DNA from: an uncultured Lachnospiraceae bacterium
GTDB lineage: Bacteria > Bacillota > Clostridia > Lachnospirales > Lachnospiraceae
NCBI GenBank assembly: GCA_910589385.1
Contig: CAJUTU010000032.1
Coordinates: forward strand, 1 to 46,094
Length of the DNA stretch: 46,094 nt
Reading direction: 5' to 3'
Shown in pieces: positions 7,813 through 16,572 of this stretch. Position 1 is the stretch's first letter; every line of letters starts with the position of its first letter. The notes below the pieces were generated by a model. That model searched no databases. It was given only the letters and a program-made list of their open reading frames with translations, and was not told the DNA's origin. The position numbers and the translations under genes were made by a program.

Positions 7813-9219
7813 ATGATTAGTATGGATGCGTTAGCCTGGACCGGGTTATTTATTATTGTTGGTGTTGTTTTACGTGCAAAGGTTCCTTTTTTGAAAAATA
7901 ATCTTGTTCCGGCCAGTGTGATCGGTGGTGTGCTTGGCTTTATCATAATGAATACCGGGCTTATCACGGACGCGGCAGTGGGAGATTTTGGAAGCATTGC
8001 AGGAATCTTATGGTCATTTTCTTTTGCAAATATGGGACTGACACTGGCTGCCCCGAAACAGGGCGGTGAAACAAAAAGAACGCTTAAGGAGCGGATGGCG
8101 GACAGCCAGTTTTCTGGAATCTGCGGAATGGGATTTTTCTGGGTAGTACCGTATGCGCTTACCGGGCTGTTAGGTTATGGAGTGTTGAAAGCCGTAGGCG
8201 GATTCTTTGATATGGATCCAGTATATGGACTACAGATTCCATTTGCTTTTGCCCAGGGCCCGGGACAGAGTGTGACCTATGGCGGAATGATGGAAGCAAA
8301 CGGAGTTGTGAATGCCGTCCAGGTCGGAGTTACATTTGCGGCAGCAGGGTTCCTTGTTGCGTTTATGGTTGGTGTTCCATGGGTAAAGAAAGGAATTGAA
8401 AAAGGACTTGCGCCTTATGCAGGCACAATGAGCGGCGGTATGATGACTGGCATCTTTGAGCCGGAAGAGCAGCAGTATTATGGAAAAGAAACGACGCACC
8501 CTGGAAATGTGGATACACTCGCTTTTCATTTTTCGTTGGTAGGAATCGCATGGGTATGTGGGAACATAATCTGCAGGCTGTTAGGGGCGCTGCCGGGATT
8601 TGCCGGAGAAATTCTGTCAGGATTTCTTTATCTGTATGCGATGCTGGCAGCATATGCTATACGGTGGATCATTGGGAAATTGGGATGCAGTAAGTATCTG
8701 GACAGAGGGACACAGATCCGCATATCTGGTTTCTGCATCGATATGATGGTCACTTCTGCTTTTATGGCAATTTCACTGGAGATTCTAGGAAATTGGATCA
8801 TTCCGATTCTTCTCGTAGTAGTGGCCGGCACGTTATTTACTTATGTTACTACGAGATATTTTGGAGAAAGATTTGGCGGAAAGTATGGATTTGAGAGGAC
8901 GGTTGCTATCTGGGGGACGCTGACAGGAACGAATGCGACCGGGCAGGCTCTGTGCCGTATGGTAGATCCGGACCGTAAGACCTCTGTGCTGGAAGAAATG
9001 GGGCCGATCAATGCTGTCAATGTTCCGGCATGTTATGTGGTCATGCCCATGATCATTGCATTTTCCGCAGGAGAAGTTTCCTTTGGGATATTGACTGCTG
9101 CGCTGGTTGGAACAGCGGCCGTATTTCTGATAGGCATGCTGGTTACCAGGACATGGGGAAAGAAAACGTATGATTATAGAAAAGGTGAGCTTTATTATAC
9201 AGTAGACGATAAGGAATAG
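7813..9219 (+). CDS. Sodium/glutamate symporter-like (GltS/ESS family) permease
   Basis: This 468-residue polytopic membrane protein has about ten to twelve hydrophobic segments. It carries family-like glycine-rich motifs, for example VPASVIGGVLGF near residue 34 and AFAQGPGQS near residue 145. GltS proteins exchange glutamate with sodium, and this one is a diverged member. GGAGGAGG lies just upstream of the ATG, 18 bp after the peptidase stop. In this operon it more likely imports a carboxylate related to glycerate or the product of the peptidase than glutamate itself. That is inference from context. Confidence 0.75.
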   Translation: MISMDALAWTGLFIIVGVVLRAKVPFLKNNLVPASVIGGVLGFIIMNTGLITDAAVGDFGSIAGILWSFSFANMGLTLAAPKQGGETKRTLKERMADSQFSGICGMGFFWVVPYALTGLLGYGVLKAVGGFFDMDPVYGLQIPFAFAQGPGQSVTYGGMMEANGVVNAVQVGVTFAAAGFLVAFMVGVPWVKKGIEKGLAPYAGTMSGGMMTGIFEPEEQQYYGKETTHPGNVDTLAFHFSLVGIAWVCGNIICRLLGALPGFAGEILSGFLYLYAMLAAYAIRWIIGKLGCSKYLDRGTQIRISGFCIDMMVTSAFMAISLEILGNWIIPILLVVVAGTLFTYVTTRYFGERFGGKYGFERTVAIWGTLTGTNATGQALCRMVDPDRKTSVLEEMGPINAVNVPACYVVMPMIIAFSAGEVSFGILTAALVGTAAVFLIGMLVTRTWGKKTYDYRKGELYYTVDDKE

Positions 9220-9227
9220 GAAGAGCC

Positions 9228-10361
9228 ATGCAGAAAATAGTGATCATTCCGGATTCTTTTAAAGGGACGATTTCCAGCAGGGAAGCGGGGAAGATTATTC
9301 AAGAAGAAGCAATGGCCCGCTGGCCAAAGGCAGAGATCATCCGTGCGGAAGTGGCGGATGGCGGGGAGGGAAGTGTGGATGCATTTCTCTCCGTGCTTCC
9401 AGGAGAAAAAATAAGTGTGGAAGCGACAGGGCCGTATGGAGAAAGGATCCATGCATATTATGGGCTGTTTGGAAAGACCGCCGTTGTGGAGATGGCAGCG
9501 GCGGCAGGCCTCCCATTGGTGGGGAGAAATCTTTCGGCAGGTAAGACCACTACGTTTGGGGTAGGGGAACTAATTTTGGATGCTCTGGATCATGGAGCCG
9601 AAGAGATTGTATTATGTCTGGGCGGAAGTGCGACTAACGATGGAGGCGCAGGCGCGGCCGCCGCTCTGGGTGTCCGCTTTCTGGATGCAGAGGGAGAATG
9701 TTTTGTCCCGGTTGGGGATACGTTATGCCGGATTGCAGAGATTGACATGTCAGGGAGAGATCCAAGGATTACTAAGGCCAAGATTACGGCAATGTGTGAT
9801 GTGAACAATCCATTATGCGGAGAAAATGGAGCCGCGGCAGTATATGGGCCGCAGAAAGGCGCCACAGAACAGGATATTTGTCATCTGGAAAAGGGGATGC
9901 TGCACATGGCAGGGCTGGTCCATAGAATGTTGGGGAAAGAGATCCTGAATCTGGAAGGCGGCGGAGCGGCCGGCGGCATGGGAGCAGGTGCGGCTGTATT
10001 TTTGGAGGCTGATTTGAAAAGAGGGATCGAGGTGATCCTGGACACGATACATTTTGACCAAATGCTGGAGAATTGTTCTCTGGTCATTACCGGAGAGGGG
10101 AAGTTAGACGGACAGAGTGCGAAAGGCAAAGTGATATCCGGCATTGCGGGAAGAACCAGCCGCTATGGGATACCGCTGCTTGCGATCGTAGGCACCATAG
10201 GGGATGATGCGGATGAACTTTATGAGACGGGTGTGAGCGCTGTCTTCAGCATTATCCGCCAGCCTATGACTTTTGAACAGATAAAGCAGCGTACCCATTC
10301 TGACCTAAGAAAAACGGCGCGTACAATTTTTGGGTTTGCAGAAATTGCGAAAACAATGTAG
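9228..10361 (+). CDS. Glycerate kinase (GarK/GlxK type)
   Basis: This 377-residue kinase is full length for the bacterial glycerate 2-kinase family, which phosphorylates D-glycerate into lower glycolysis. Visible landmarks are DSFKGT (about 8-13), VADGGEGS (about 43-50), a GGSATNDGGAG loop near residue 130 and a GEGKLDGQS segment near residue 290. It follows the symporter by eight bases and precedes the TauE-like gene by 13, so it is clearly in one operon. CdaR-type control together with glycerate kinase parallels the sugar-diacid pathways, but no dehydratase, aldolase or tartronate semialdehyde reductase is present here. Confidence 0.93.
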   Translation: MQKIVIIPDSFKGTISSREAGKIIQEEAMARWPKAEIIRAEVADGGEGSVDAFLSVLPGEKISVEATGPYGERIHAYYGLFGKTAVVEMAAAAGLPLVGRNLSAGKTTTFGVGELILDALDHGAEEIVLCLGGSATNDGGAGAAAALGVRFLDAEGECFVPVGDTLCRIAEIDMSGRDPRITKAKITAMCDVNNPLCGENGAAAVYGPQKGATEQDICHLEKGMLHMAGLVHRMLGKEILNLEGGGAAGGMGAGAAVFLEADLKRGIEVILDTIHFDQMLENCSLVITGEGKLDGQSAKGKVISGIAGRTSRYGIPLLAIVGTIGDDADELYETGVSAVFSIIRQPMTFEQIKQRTHSDLRKTARTIFGFAEIAKTM

Positions 10362-10374
10362 CGGAGGCGGATTT

Positions 10375-11082
10375 ATGGCAGAGTGGATATTTGTCTTGAT
10401 TGTATTTCTTGCAAATGTAGTGGAAGGAATTACAGGATTTGCCGGAACAATGCTGGCAATGCCGGCCGCAATGCTCTTGATCGGAGTAGATGAGGCAAAG
10501 ATCATACTAAATATGGTTGCGATCCTTGTAAGTATGAATATAGCCATACGGAACTACAGGGATATGGATAAAAAGCAGGCAGCGAAACTTATATTTCTTA
10601 TGATTCTGGGAATGGCCGCAGGGCTTCGGCTTTATGAGATGATGCCTGCACGGCTGCTGATGTCTGCATATGGAGTATTGATCATTCTGGTAGCTCTTCG
10701 GGGCCTTTTTAAGAAAAAGGAGAGAGAGTTTCATAAGGGCGTGCTGATCTGTGTCGTCCTTTTGGCAGGGCTCATCCATGGGATGTTTTTATCCGGCGGC
10801 TCTCTTCTGGTCATCTATGCGGTAGCGGTATTAAAGGACAAGTCCGTAATCCGGGCGACGCTTGCACCAGTCTGGATTGTATTGAATGGAATCATGCTGG
10901 TCCGGCATGTCATAGAAGGGAGTGTGGACGCAGGGATCTTGCGGCTGACCGGCATGTGTGTGGCTCCAGTGGTATTGGCGCTTATTCTTGGACAGATGCT
11001 GCATCAAAGGATAAAACAGGAGTTTTTTGTGAAGCTTACTTATATATTATTGATCGTATCAGGCTGCATACTTCTGGTATGA
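10375..11082 (+). CDS. TauE/SafE-family membrane permease
   Basis: This 235-residue hydrophobic protein has seven or eight membrane segments. An N-terminal GITGFAG motif and a mid-protein GMFLSGGSLLVIYA motif place it in the TauE/SafE (sulfite/organic anion) export family. The ATG at 10375 is supported by GGAGG at 10363-10367; an earlier in-frame ATG lies inside the kinase gene. It is last in the operon. Family members export small anions such as sulfite, sulfoacetate or glycolate-like compounds, so it may expel a by-product of the pathway. Confidence 0.8.
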   Translation: MAEWIFVLIVFLANVVEGITGFAGTMLAMPAAMLLIGVDEAKIILNMVAILVSMNIAIRNYRDMDKKQAAKLIFLMILGMAAGLRLYEMMPARLLMSAYGVLIILVALRGLFKKKEREFHKGVLICVVLLAGLIHGMFLSGGSLLVIYAVAVLKDKSVIRATLAPVWIVLNGIMLVRHVIEGSVDAGILRLTGMCVAPVVLALILGQMLHQRIKQEFFVKLTYILLIVSGCILLV

Positions 11083-11099
11083 TGGGAACTGTAGATAAT

Positions 11100-11128
11100 A
11101 AGGACTGTGAACCGGAAGCACAGTTCTT
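11100..11128 (+). terminator. Weak terminator-like hairpin after the glycerate operon
   Basis: A ten-base arm AAGGACTGTG (11100-11109) pairs with CACAGTTCTT (11119-11128) with one G-T wobble. It is followed only by ATTTG, so termination may be partial. Confidence 0.45.
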
Positions 11129-11253
11129 ATTTGCGTTGGAGACAGTTTTACATACGTTTAAGGCCGTGCCGGATGATTTGACGAGATGGACAAAATCAGA
11201 TATAATAATGCAGGATATGATTAAAAATTCTAATTTAGAGGGGGTATTTGGCT

Positions 11254-12000
11254 ATGAATCCAGAAAAGAGCTATGGATTAAACCGTGACACGATCAAGTA
11301 TATTGCAATGCTGACAATGCTGCTAAACCACATTTCCCACGTTTTTTTACAACAGGGGACTTTTCTTGCAACCCTGTTCGAGGATGTGGGATATTTTACA
11401 GCGCCTGTTATGTGTTGGTTTTTAGTGGAGGGGTATCAGTATACCCGTTCCAAAAAGAACTATGCAGTCCGTTTATTCCTGTTTGCTGTTTTATCTGAAA
11501 TTCCATTCTGCCTTGCGTTTTCGTATGGGGGAGAGATTCAGTTTGTGGGATTAAATATGCTTTTTACATTGTTCTTCTGCTTTTTGATCCTGGTGGCAGG
11601 AGAGAAAATAAAGAATCGGTTCTTAAGGGTACTCGTACAGATAGTTCTGGTTTTAGTCACGATCATATGCGACTGGCCGATCATGGCTGCACTTTATACG
11701 ATCATGTTTTCGCACACCTATCAATCGAAGAAAAAGGCAGCGGTATCTTATGGGGCTGCAACATTGATCTTTGCATTTTTCCAGCATATGAATCTCAGTT
11801 TTTTGTATTCCGGTACGGAGCTGGTTTTGCGCATGATTTACAGCAGCCTGGGTGTTGCTGCCGCGGGGGTTACAGTGCTGTGCTTTTATAATGGAAAACG
11901 TGCGGAACATGGACGTACATTTTCTAAATGGTTCTTTTACTTGTTTTACCCGGTACATTTATTAGTTATAGGGGTTCTTAAGGTTTTATCTGCCTTGTAG
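11254..12000 (+). CDS. TraX-family membrane protein
   Basis: This 248-residue polytopic membrane protein is of TraX type. The family takes its name from the F-pilin acetylase, but chromosomal Firmicute members have unknown substrates. It begins LNRDTIKYIAMLTMLLNH, a conserved N-terminal pattern with HIS..FL following. Seven or eight further hydrophobic segments end in YLFYPVHLLVI. The ATG at 11254 lies nine bases after AGAGGGGG; a TTG at 11248 is too close. It stands alone between the glycerate operon and a strong terminator. No conjugation genes are nearby, so a transfer role is unlikely. Confidence 0.8.
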   Translation: MNPEKSYGLNRDTIKYIAMLTMLLNHISHVFLQQGTFLATLFEDVGYFTAPVMCWFLVEGYQYTRSKKNYAVRLFLFAVLSEIPFCLAFSYGGEIQFVGLNMLFTLFFCFLILVAGEKIKNRFLRVLVQIVLVLVTIICDWPIMAALYTIMFSHTYQSKKKAAVSYGAATLIFAFFQHMNLSFLYSGTELVLRMIYSSLGVAAAGVTVLCFYNGKRAEHGRTFSKWFFYLFYPVHLLVIGVLKVLSAL

Positions 12001-12087
12001 TGTGATAGAATCGGTAAGAATTGTGTATAAACAAATTTGGGCTTCTATAAAGAGGCGGTTTTCCAATAGAAAGTGAACGGCTCCGAA

Positions 12088-12145
12088 AGGGCAGATGGTC
12101 TGACAGTGCGTAAATGAACTGTCAGACCATCTGCCCTTATTTTTT
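12088..12145 (+). terminator. Strong intrinsic terminator after traX-like gene
   Basis: A perfect 20-bp inverted repeat (12088-12107 with 12118-12137) with a ten-base loop is followed by TATTTTTT. It closes the transcript from 11254 and insulates the next promoter. Confidence 0.9.
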
Positions 12146-12173
12146 GGGGAAAATGTTTTTAGGAGGGAATATA

Positions 12174-12202
12174 TTGACATCGAATATAGAAAATGATATA
12201 AA
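12174..12202 (+). promoter_or_regulatory. Promoter of nucleoside hydrolase/ECF operon
   Basis: TTGACA (12174-12179) and TATAAA (12197-12202) are separated by 17 bp. The leader to the first gene is about 60 bases, too short for a typical purine or SAM riboswitch, and I see no riboswitch motif in it. Confidence 0.75.
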
Positions 12203-12267
12203 TATTTTGGTAAAACTGTTGACGAAAAAAGTTTCCTAATCGGATAAGCAGATGGAGGTGCTGCCAG

Positions 12268-13188
12268 TTGGAAGACAGCCAGAGGATTCATATGCTGCAA
12301 TCTCCAGAGCATCTGGTAGATGTAGTGATTGACACGGATACATATAATGAGGTGGATGACCAGTTTGCGCTGGCATATCTGCTTAAGAATCAAGGCAGGC
12401 TCCGGCTGCAGGCCATCTATGCCGCCCCTTTTTTGAATGAAAAGGCGGAGACGCCGGGGGAGGGAATGGAGAAAAGCTGTCAGGAGATCATGAATATTCT
12501 GGATCTGGCGGATGCAAAGCAATATAAGTCATCCGTTTTTAAAGGCGCGGATCATTTTCTGAAGGAGGAAAAGATCGCCGCAGCTTCTCCGGCTTCCAGG
12601 GATTTGATTGAACGGGCACTGTCACATTCACAGGAAAACCCTCTTTATGTTATTGGAATTGCGGCGGCAACCAATATCGCCTCCGCGATCTTACAGGAGC
12701 CGGCGGTCAAGGAGCGGATCGTGGTGGTCTGGCTTGGCGGCAGTGGGTTCCATTGTAGTGGGATGGAAGAGTTTAATATGGCGGAGGATCTTTGTGCGGC
12801 GAGGGTTTTATTTGACAGCGGAGTTCCTCTTGTACAACTGCCCTGCTGGGGGGTGGTGGAGAGTTTTTCGCTCAGCAGGCCGGAGATGGAAGCTTATTTA
12901 TCAGGAAAAAATAAGCTGGCCGATCATCTGGCTCGATACGCAATTGAAGAAGTGGAGAAATGGGCGTCAGGCACTGTATGGGCAAAAGTCATCTGGGATG
13001 TGACGGCGGTTGCATGGCTTTTGAATGACAGACAGCGCTTTATGAACGACCGGATCGTACCTTGCCCAGAGATTACCAGCAATGGAGGGTATGATTTTTC
13101 TAGAGAAAGGCATTCTATGAAATATGTATACCGTATAGAAAGGGATGCATTGATGACAGATATGCTCAAAAAACTGAGCATGCCTTAG
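12268..13188 (+). CDS. Inosine-uridine preferring nucleoside hydrolase family protein
   Basis: This 306-residue hydrolase cleaves the N-glycosidic bond of ribonucleosides to give base and ribose. The calcium-binding aspartate cluster is clear at residues 22-31 (DTDTYNEVDD). A central GIAAATNIASAI segment and the VWLGGSGF stretch follow the family pattern. The TTG at 12268 has GGAGG (12254-12258) nine bases upstream; an ATG at 12292 is the alternative. It is first in an operon with a SAM-cleaving enzyme and an ECF transporter. It could therefore split the adenosine released from SAM, or an imported nucleoside. Confidence 0.85.
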   Translation: MEDSQRIHMLQSPEHLVDVVIDTDTYNEVDDQFALAYLLKNQGRLRLQAIYAAPFLNEKAETPGEGMEKSCQEIMNILDLADAKQYKSSVFKGADHFLKEEKIAAASPASRDLIERALSHSQENPLYVIGIAAATNIASAILQEPAVKERIVVVWLGGSGFHCSGMEEFNMAEDLCAARVLFDSGVPLVQLPCWGVVESFSLSRPEMEAYLSGKNKLADHLARYAIEEVEKWASGTVWAKVIWDVTAVAWLLNDRQRFMNDRIVPCPEITSNGGYDFSRERHSMKYVYRIERDALMTDMLKKLSMP

Positions 13189-13285
13189 GTTCTGGATGCG
13201 ATTTGTTTTGGGGCGGCAGAGGTAAAATGGAACCGCCGGCAGATATATTTTTATAACAGAGAGAAGAAAAAGGAGGAGAGCAATT

Positions 13286-14134
13286 ATGGGAAAAGCAGCG
13301 TTGGTATTTCAGACGGACTTTGGTATGCAGGACGGGGCAGTGAGCGCCATGTATGGGGTGGCATATGGGGTTTCGCCCGAATTGCAGATTTATGACCTGA
13401 CACATGGCATTGAACCCTATAATACATGGGAAGCCAGCTACCGTCTGATCCAGACAGTGGATTACTGGCCGGAAGGAACGGTATTTGTGTCTGTGGTAGA
13501 CCCTGGGGTGGGCTCTACACGGAGAAGCATTGTTGCCAGGACAAAGACGGGGCAGTATGTGGTAACACCGGATAACGGCACTCTGACATTTGTAAAGCGG
13601 AATCTGGGGATAGATGCGGCCAGGATCATCGATGAATCCGTCAACCGGCGTTCCGGCTCGGAAGAGTCTTATACATTCCATGGCCGTGATGTCTATGCAT
13701 TTACAGGGGCAAGGCTGGCATCCGGGGAGATCACATTTGAACAGGTCGGGCCGGAAGTAGACCCGGAGAGCGTACTGGAGCTTCCCACTATACCGGCCAG
13801 GCACACAGAAGACGGCGGAGTGGAAGGTACGATCGACGTACTGGATGTGCGGTTTGGAAGTTTGTGGAGCAATATTCCGATCGAACTGTTCAAGACTTTG
13901 GATATTGAATTTGGGGAACGCGTGGAAGTGATGATCAGCAATGATACCAGGACTTTGTACCGGAATACCATGGTATATGCACATTCCTTTGCAGATGTGT
14001 ATGTAGGAGAGCCGCTGGTCTACATGAATTCACTGAACTGCATGGCTGTGGCGATCAATCAGGGAAGCTTCGCAAGGGCCTATAATGTGGGGACTGGAAA
14101 TAGCTGGCATATTGCGATTAGAAAAGACAGGTAG
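13286..14134 (+). CDS. S-adenosyl-L-methionine hydroxide adenosyltransferase (DUF62) family protein
   Basis: This 282-residue protein is of the SAM hydroxide adenosyltransferase/halogenase family, which converts SAM and water to adenosine and methionine. An N-terminal FQTDFG motif contains Asp11, and a VVDPGVGSTRR motif spans residues 70-80. TPDNGTLT follows, and a HGRDVYA segment near residue 130 is typical. The chlorinase-specific loop cannot be judged here. It has a strong ribosome binding site and lies 97 bp after the nucleoside hydrolase. The adenosine it makes is a natural substrate for that hydrolase. Confidence 0.9.
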   Translation: MGKAALVFQTDFGMQDGAVSAMYGVAYGVSPELQIYDLTHGIEPYNTWEASYRLIQTVDYWPEGTVFVSVVDPGVGSTRRSIVARTKTGQYVVTPDNGTLTFVKRNLGIDAARIIDESVNRRSGSEESYTFHGRDVYAFTGARLASGEITFEQVGPEVDPESVLELPTIPARHTEDGGVEGTIDVLDVRFGSLWSNIPIELFKTLDIEFGERVEVMISNDTRTLYRNTMVYAHSFADVYVGEPLVYMNSLNCMAVAINQGSFARAYNVGTGNSWHIAIRKDR

Positions 14135-14215
14135 GGCTGGACAACCTGTTGAAAAACGTTTAAAATAGTTATGGAAGCGAAAGGTACATGAAGGAGAGAA
14201 GAGGAGGTATTACAC

Positions 14216-14767
14216 ATGAAGAACTTTTCAGTCAAAACAATCGTAGCAATCGGAATCGGCGCGGCATTATTTTTTGTTTTAAGCACGTATGTTGCAATTC
14301 CTACGCCAATCCCGAATTTGAAAGTCAGTGTACATTACCCGGTTATTGCGGTGATGGCAATGCTGTTTGGGCCTGTGGCAGGCTGCCTGATGGGATTGAT
14401 CGGACATTTCCTGAGCGATCTGGCAAGCGGCTGGGGCGTTTGGTGGAGCTGGGTTGCTGGTTCCGCATTTTTTGGGCTGGCAATGGGATTTATCGGTTTC
14501 AAGATTGACTTGGCAAAGGGCGACTTTGGTATTAAGGGCGCTGTGATTTTTAATGTAGTTCAAGTTATCGCACATTTGATCGCGTGGGGACTGATTGCGC
14601 CGGCGCTTGATATTTTGATCTACAGTGAGCCAGTGGAGAAGATTTTCCTGCAGGGCGCGGTTGGAAGCGTGGGAAATATTGTGTCTACAGCAATCGTGGG
14701 TACGATTCTGTGCTTTGCATATGCGGCTACAAGGGCGAAAAAAGGCTCGTTGAAAATGGAAAAATAA
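14216..14767 (+). CDS. ECF transporter S component (UPF0397-like)
   Basis: This 183-residue membrane protein has about five or six hydrophobic segments. It is of the substrate-specific (S) type that partners with ECF ATPases and EcfT. The N-terminal helix has an alanine- and glycine-rich face (GIGAALFFVLS). It is followed by VSVHYPVIAVMAMLFGP and a GHFLSDLASG segment resembling the UPF0397 proteins. It sits directly upstream of a dedicated ATPase and permease, so the transporter is complete. The ligand is not known. Neighbouring SAM- and nucleoside-cleaving enzymes suggest an adenosyl or nucleoside compound, which is inference. Confidence 0.82.
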   Translation: MKNFSVKTIVAIGIGAALFFVLSTYVAIPTPIPNLKVSVHYPVIAVMAMLFGPVAGCLMGLIGHFLSDLASGWGVWWSWVAGSAFFGLAMGFIGFKIDLAKGDFGIKGAVIFNVVQVIAHLIAWGLIAPALDILIYSEPVEKIFLQGAVGSVGNIVSTAIVGTILCFAYAATRAKKGSLKMEK

Positions 14768-14862
14768 GGAAAATAGTAAGAAAGGGTGGTTTTTAAAGCT
14801 GCCCTTTTTTCCGCGTTTATGAAAATGCATCATGATTTGCAATACAGAGGAGGACGCAGCAG

Positions 14863-16572
14863 GTGAAAGAACCGATTATAAAATTTGAGGATTTTGGTTT
14901 TCAATATGATGCTCAGGCAGAGCCTACATTAAAAAATATCAACCTGGAGATTTATCCTGGGGAGAAAATTTTGATCGCGGGCCCGTCAGGCTGTGGAAAG
15001 TCGACACTGACTCATTGTATGAACGGGCTGATTCCGTTTGCTTATCCAGGAGAGTCTACAGGAAAATTGACGATCCAGAATAAAGAAGCAAAAAAGCTGA
15101 GTATTTTTGAAATTTCCAAAATGGTGGGTACGGTCCTGCAGGATCTGGACGGGCAGTTTATTGGGCTGACTGTGGCGGAAGATATCGCATTTGCATTGGA
15201 GAATGCATGTGTGGGTCAGGATGACATGAAAAAAGAAGTCAGGAAGGTGGCAGAGAAAGTCGGGATCGGAGGCCATCTGGAACATGCGCCGGATGCATTG
15301 TCAGGCGGACAGAAGCAGCGAGTTTCTATGGCGGGGGTTATGGTGAACGAGGTGGATATTCTGCTTTTTGACGAGCCTTTGGCGAACCTGGATCCGGCTA
15401 CCGGGAAGAAGGCCATTGAGATCATCGACCAGATCCAGGCGGAGACGGGCGCTACGGTTATTATCATTGAGCACCGTCTGGAGGATGTGCTCTGGCGTGA
15501 TGTGGACCGGATCGTACTGATGAAAGATGGGCAGATTGTCACGGACGCACCTCCTGATGAGCTGCTTTCCACAGATGTATTGCTGGAAAACGGAATCCGG
15601 GAGCCGTTATATCTTACGGCTTTGAAATATGCCGGTGTGGCGATCAAACCAGAGTCCAAGCCGCAGAGCATCCGCAGCCTTACATTATCAGAAGCGGACA
15701 AGTATCTTGTAAAGGAATGGTTCCATGCAAGGAAGGAAGCTGTGGAGAAGGAAGAACAGAAGGTTCTTCTGAAAGCGGATAAGATTGACTTTACATATGA
15801 AAATGGCTTTCATGCATTGAAAAATATCGAGATTGATATTAACGAGGGAGAACTTTTAGCGATCGTAGGCACCAACGGAGCCGGGAAATCTACATTTTCT
15901 AAAGTGGTGTGCGGATTTGAAAAACAGCAGATCGGAACCCTGGCTTTCCAGGGGGAGGATATGAGAAATTACAGTATCAAAGAGCGTGCAGACCGGATTG
16001 GGTATGTGATGCAGAACCCAAACCAGATGATATCCAAACCACAGATTTTTGATGAAGTGGCATTTGGGCTGCGCCAGAGAAAAGTTCCTGAAAATGTAGT
16101 GCAGGCGAAAGTGGAGGAAGTCTTGAAAATATGCGGCCTGTATCCATTCAGAAAATGGCCGGTATCTGCACTTAGCTTTGGGCAGAAGAAGAGAGTGACG
16201 ATTGCCTCCATACTGGTCCTGGATCCGCAGATGATCATTCTGGATGAACCTACAGCGGGACAGGATTACCGGCACTATACGGAAATTATGGAGTTCTTGA
16301 ACGAATTGCATGACAGAGGGATCACTGTTGTTATGATTACGCATGATATGCATTTGATGCTGGAATATGCGCAGCGTGCCATTGTCTTTTCGGGCGGGAA
16401 GGTGATTGCAAATGATACTTCGGCCAATATATTGACGAATCCAGAGATTATTGAGCAGGCCAATTTGAAAGAGACTTCTCTTTATGACCTTGCGCTTTTG
16501 TGCGGGATCGAGGATGCAAATCTGTTTGTGCAGCATTTTATAGACTATGAAAAGGAGGAAAAAAGAGTATGA
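14863..16572 (+). CDS. ECF transporter ATPase, two fused ABC domains
   Basis: This 569-residue protein contains two complete ABC ATPase domains, equivalent to a fused EcfA1-EcfA2. The first has Walker A GPSGCGKS (40-47), signature LSGGQ and Walker B LLFDEP. The second has Walker A GTNGAGKS (336-343), signature LSFGQ and Walker B IILDEP. The GTG at 14863 is nine bases after GAGGAGG (14847-14853). The stop codon overlaps the EcfT start by four bases (ATGA), so the two are translationally coupled. It powers uptake through the S component encoded just upstream. Confidence 0.92.
   Translation: MKEPIIKFEDFGFQYDAQAEPTLKNINLEIYPGEKILIAGPSGCGKSTLTHCMNGLIPFAYPGESTGKLTIQNKEAKKLSIFEISKMVGTVLQDLDGQFIGLTVAEDIAFALENACVGQDDMKKEVRKVAEKVGIGGHLEHAPDALSGGQKQRVSMAGVMVNEVDILLFDEPLANLDPATGKKAIEIIDQIQAETGATVIIIEHRLEDVLWRDVDRIVLMKDGQIVTDAPPDELLSTDVLLENGIREPLYLTALKYAGVAIKPESKPQSIRSLTLSEADKYLVKEWFHARKEAVEKEEQKVLLKADKIDFTYENGFHALKNIEIDINEGELLAIVGTNGAGKSTFSKVVCGFEKQQIGTLAFQGEDMRNYSIKERADRIGYVMQNPNQMISKPQIFDEVAFGLRQRKVPENVVQAKVEEVLKICGLYPFRKWPVSALSFGQKKRVTIASILVLDPQMIILDEPTAGQDYRHYTEIMEFLNELHDRGITVVMITHDMHLMLEYAQRAIVFSGGKVIANDTSANILTNPEIIEQANLKETSLYDLALLCGIEDANLFVQHFIDYEKEEKRV

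Noticed and set aside
10956..11288. 110-residue plus-strand frame between the TauE-like and TraX-like genes
   Set aside because: It starts inside the TauE-like gene and runs across a hairpin into the TraX-like gene, with no ribosome binding site.
12203..12267. Purine or SAM riboswitch before the nucleoside hydrolase operon
   Set aside because: The leader is only about 60 bases and shows no recognisable riboswitch core.
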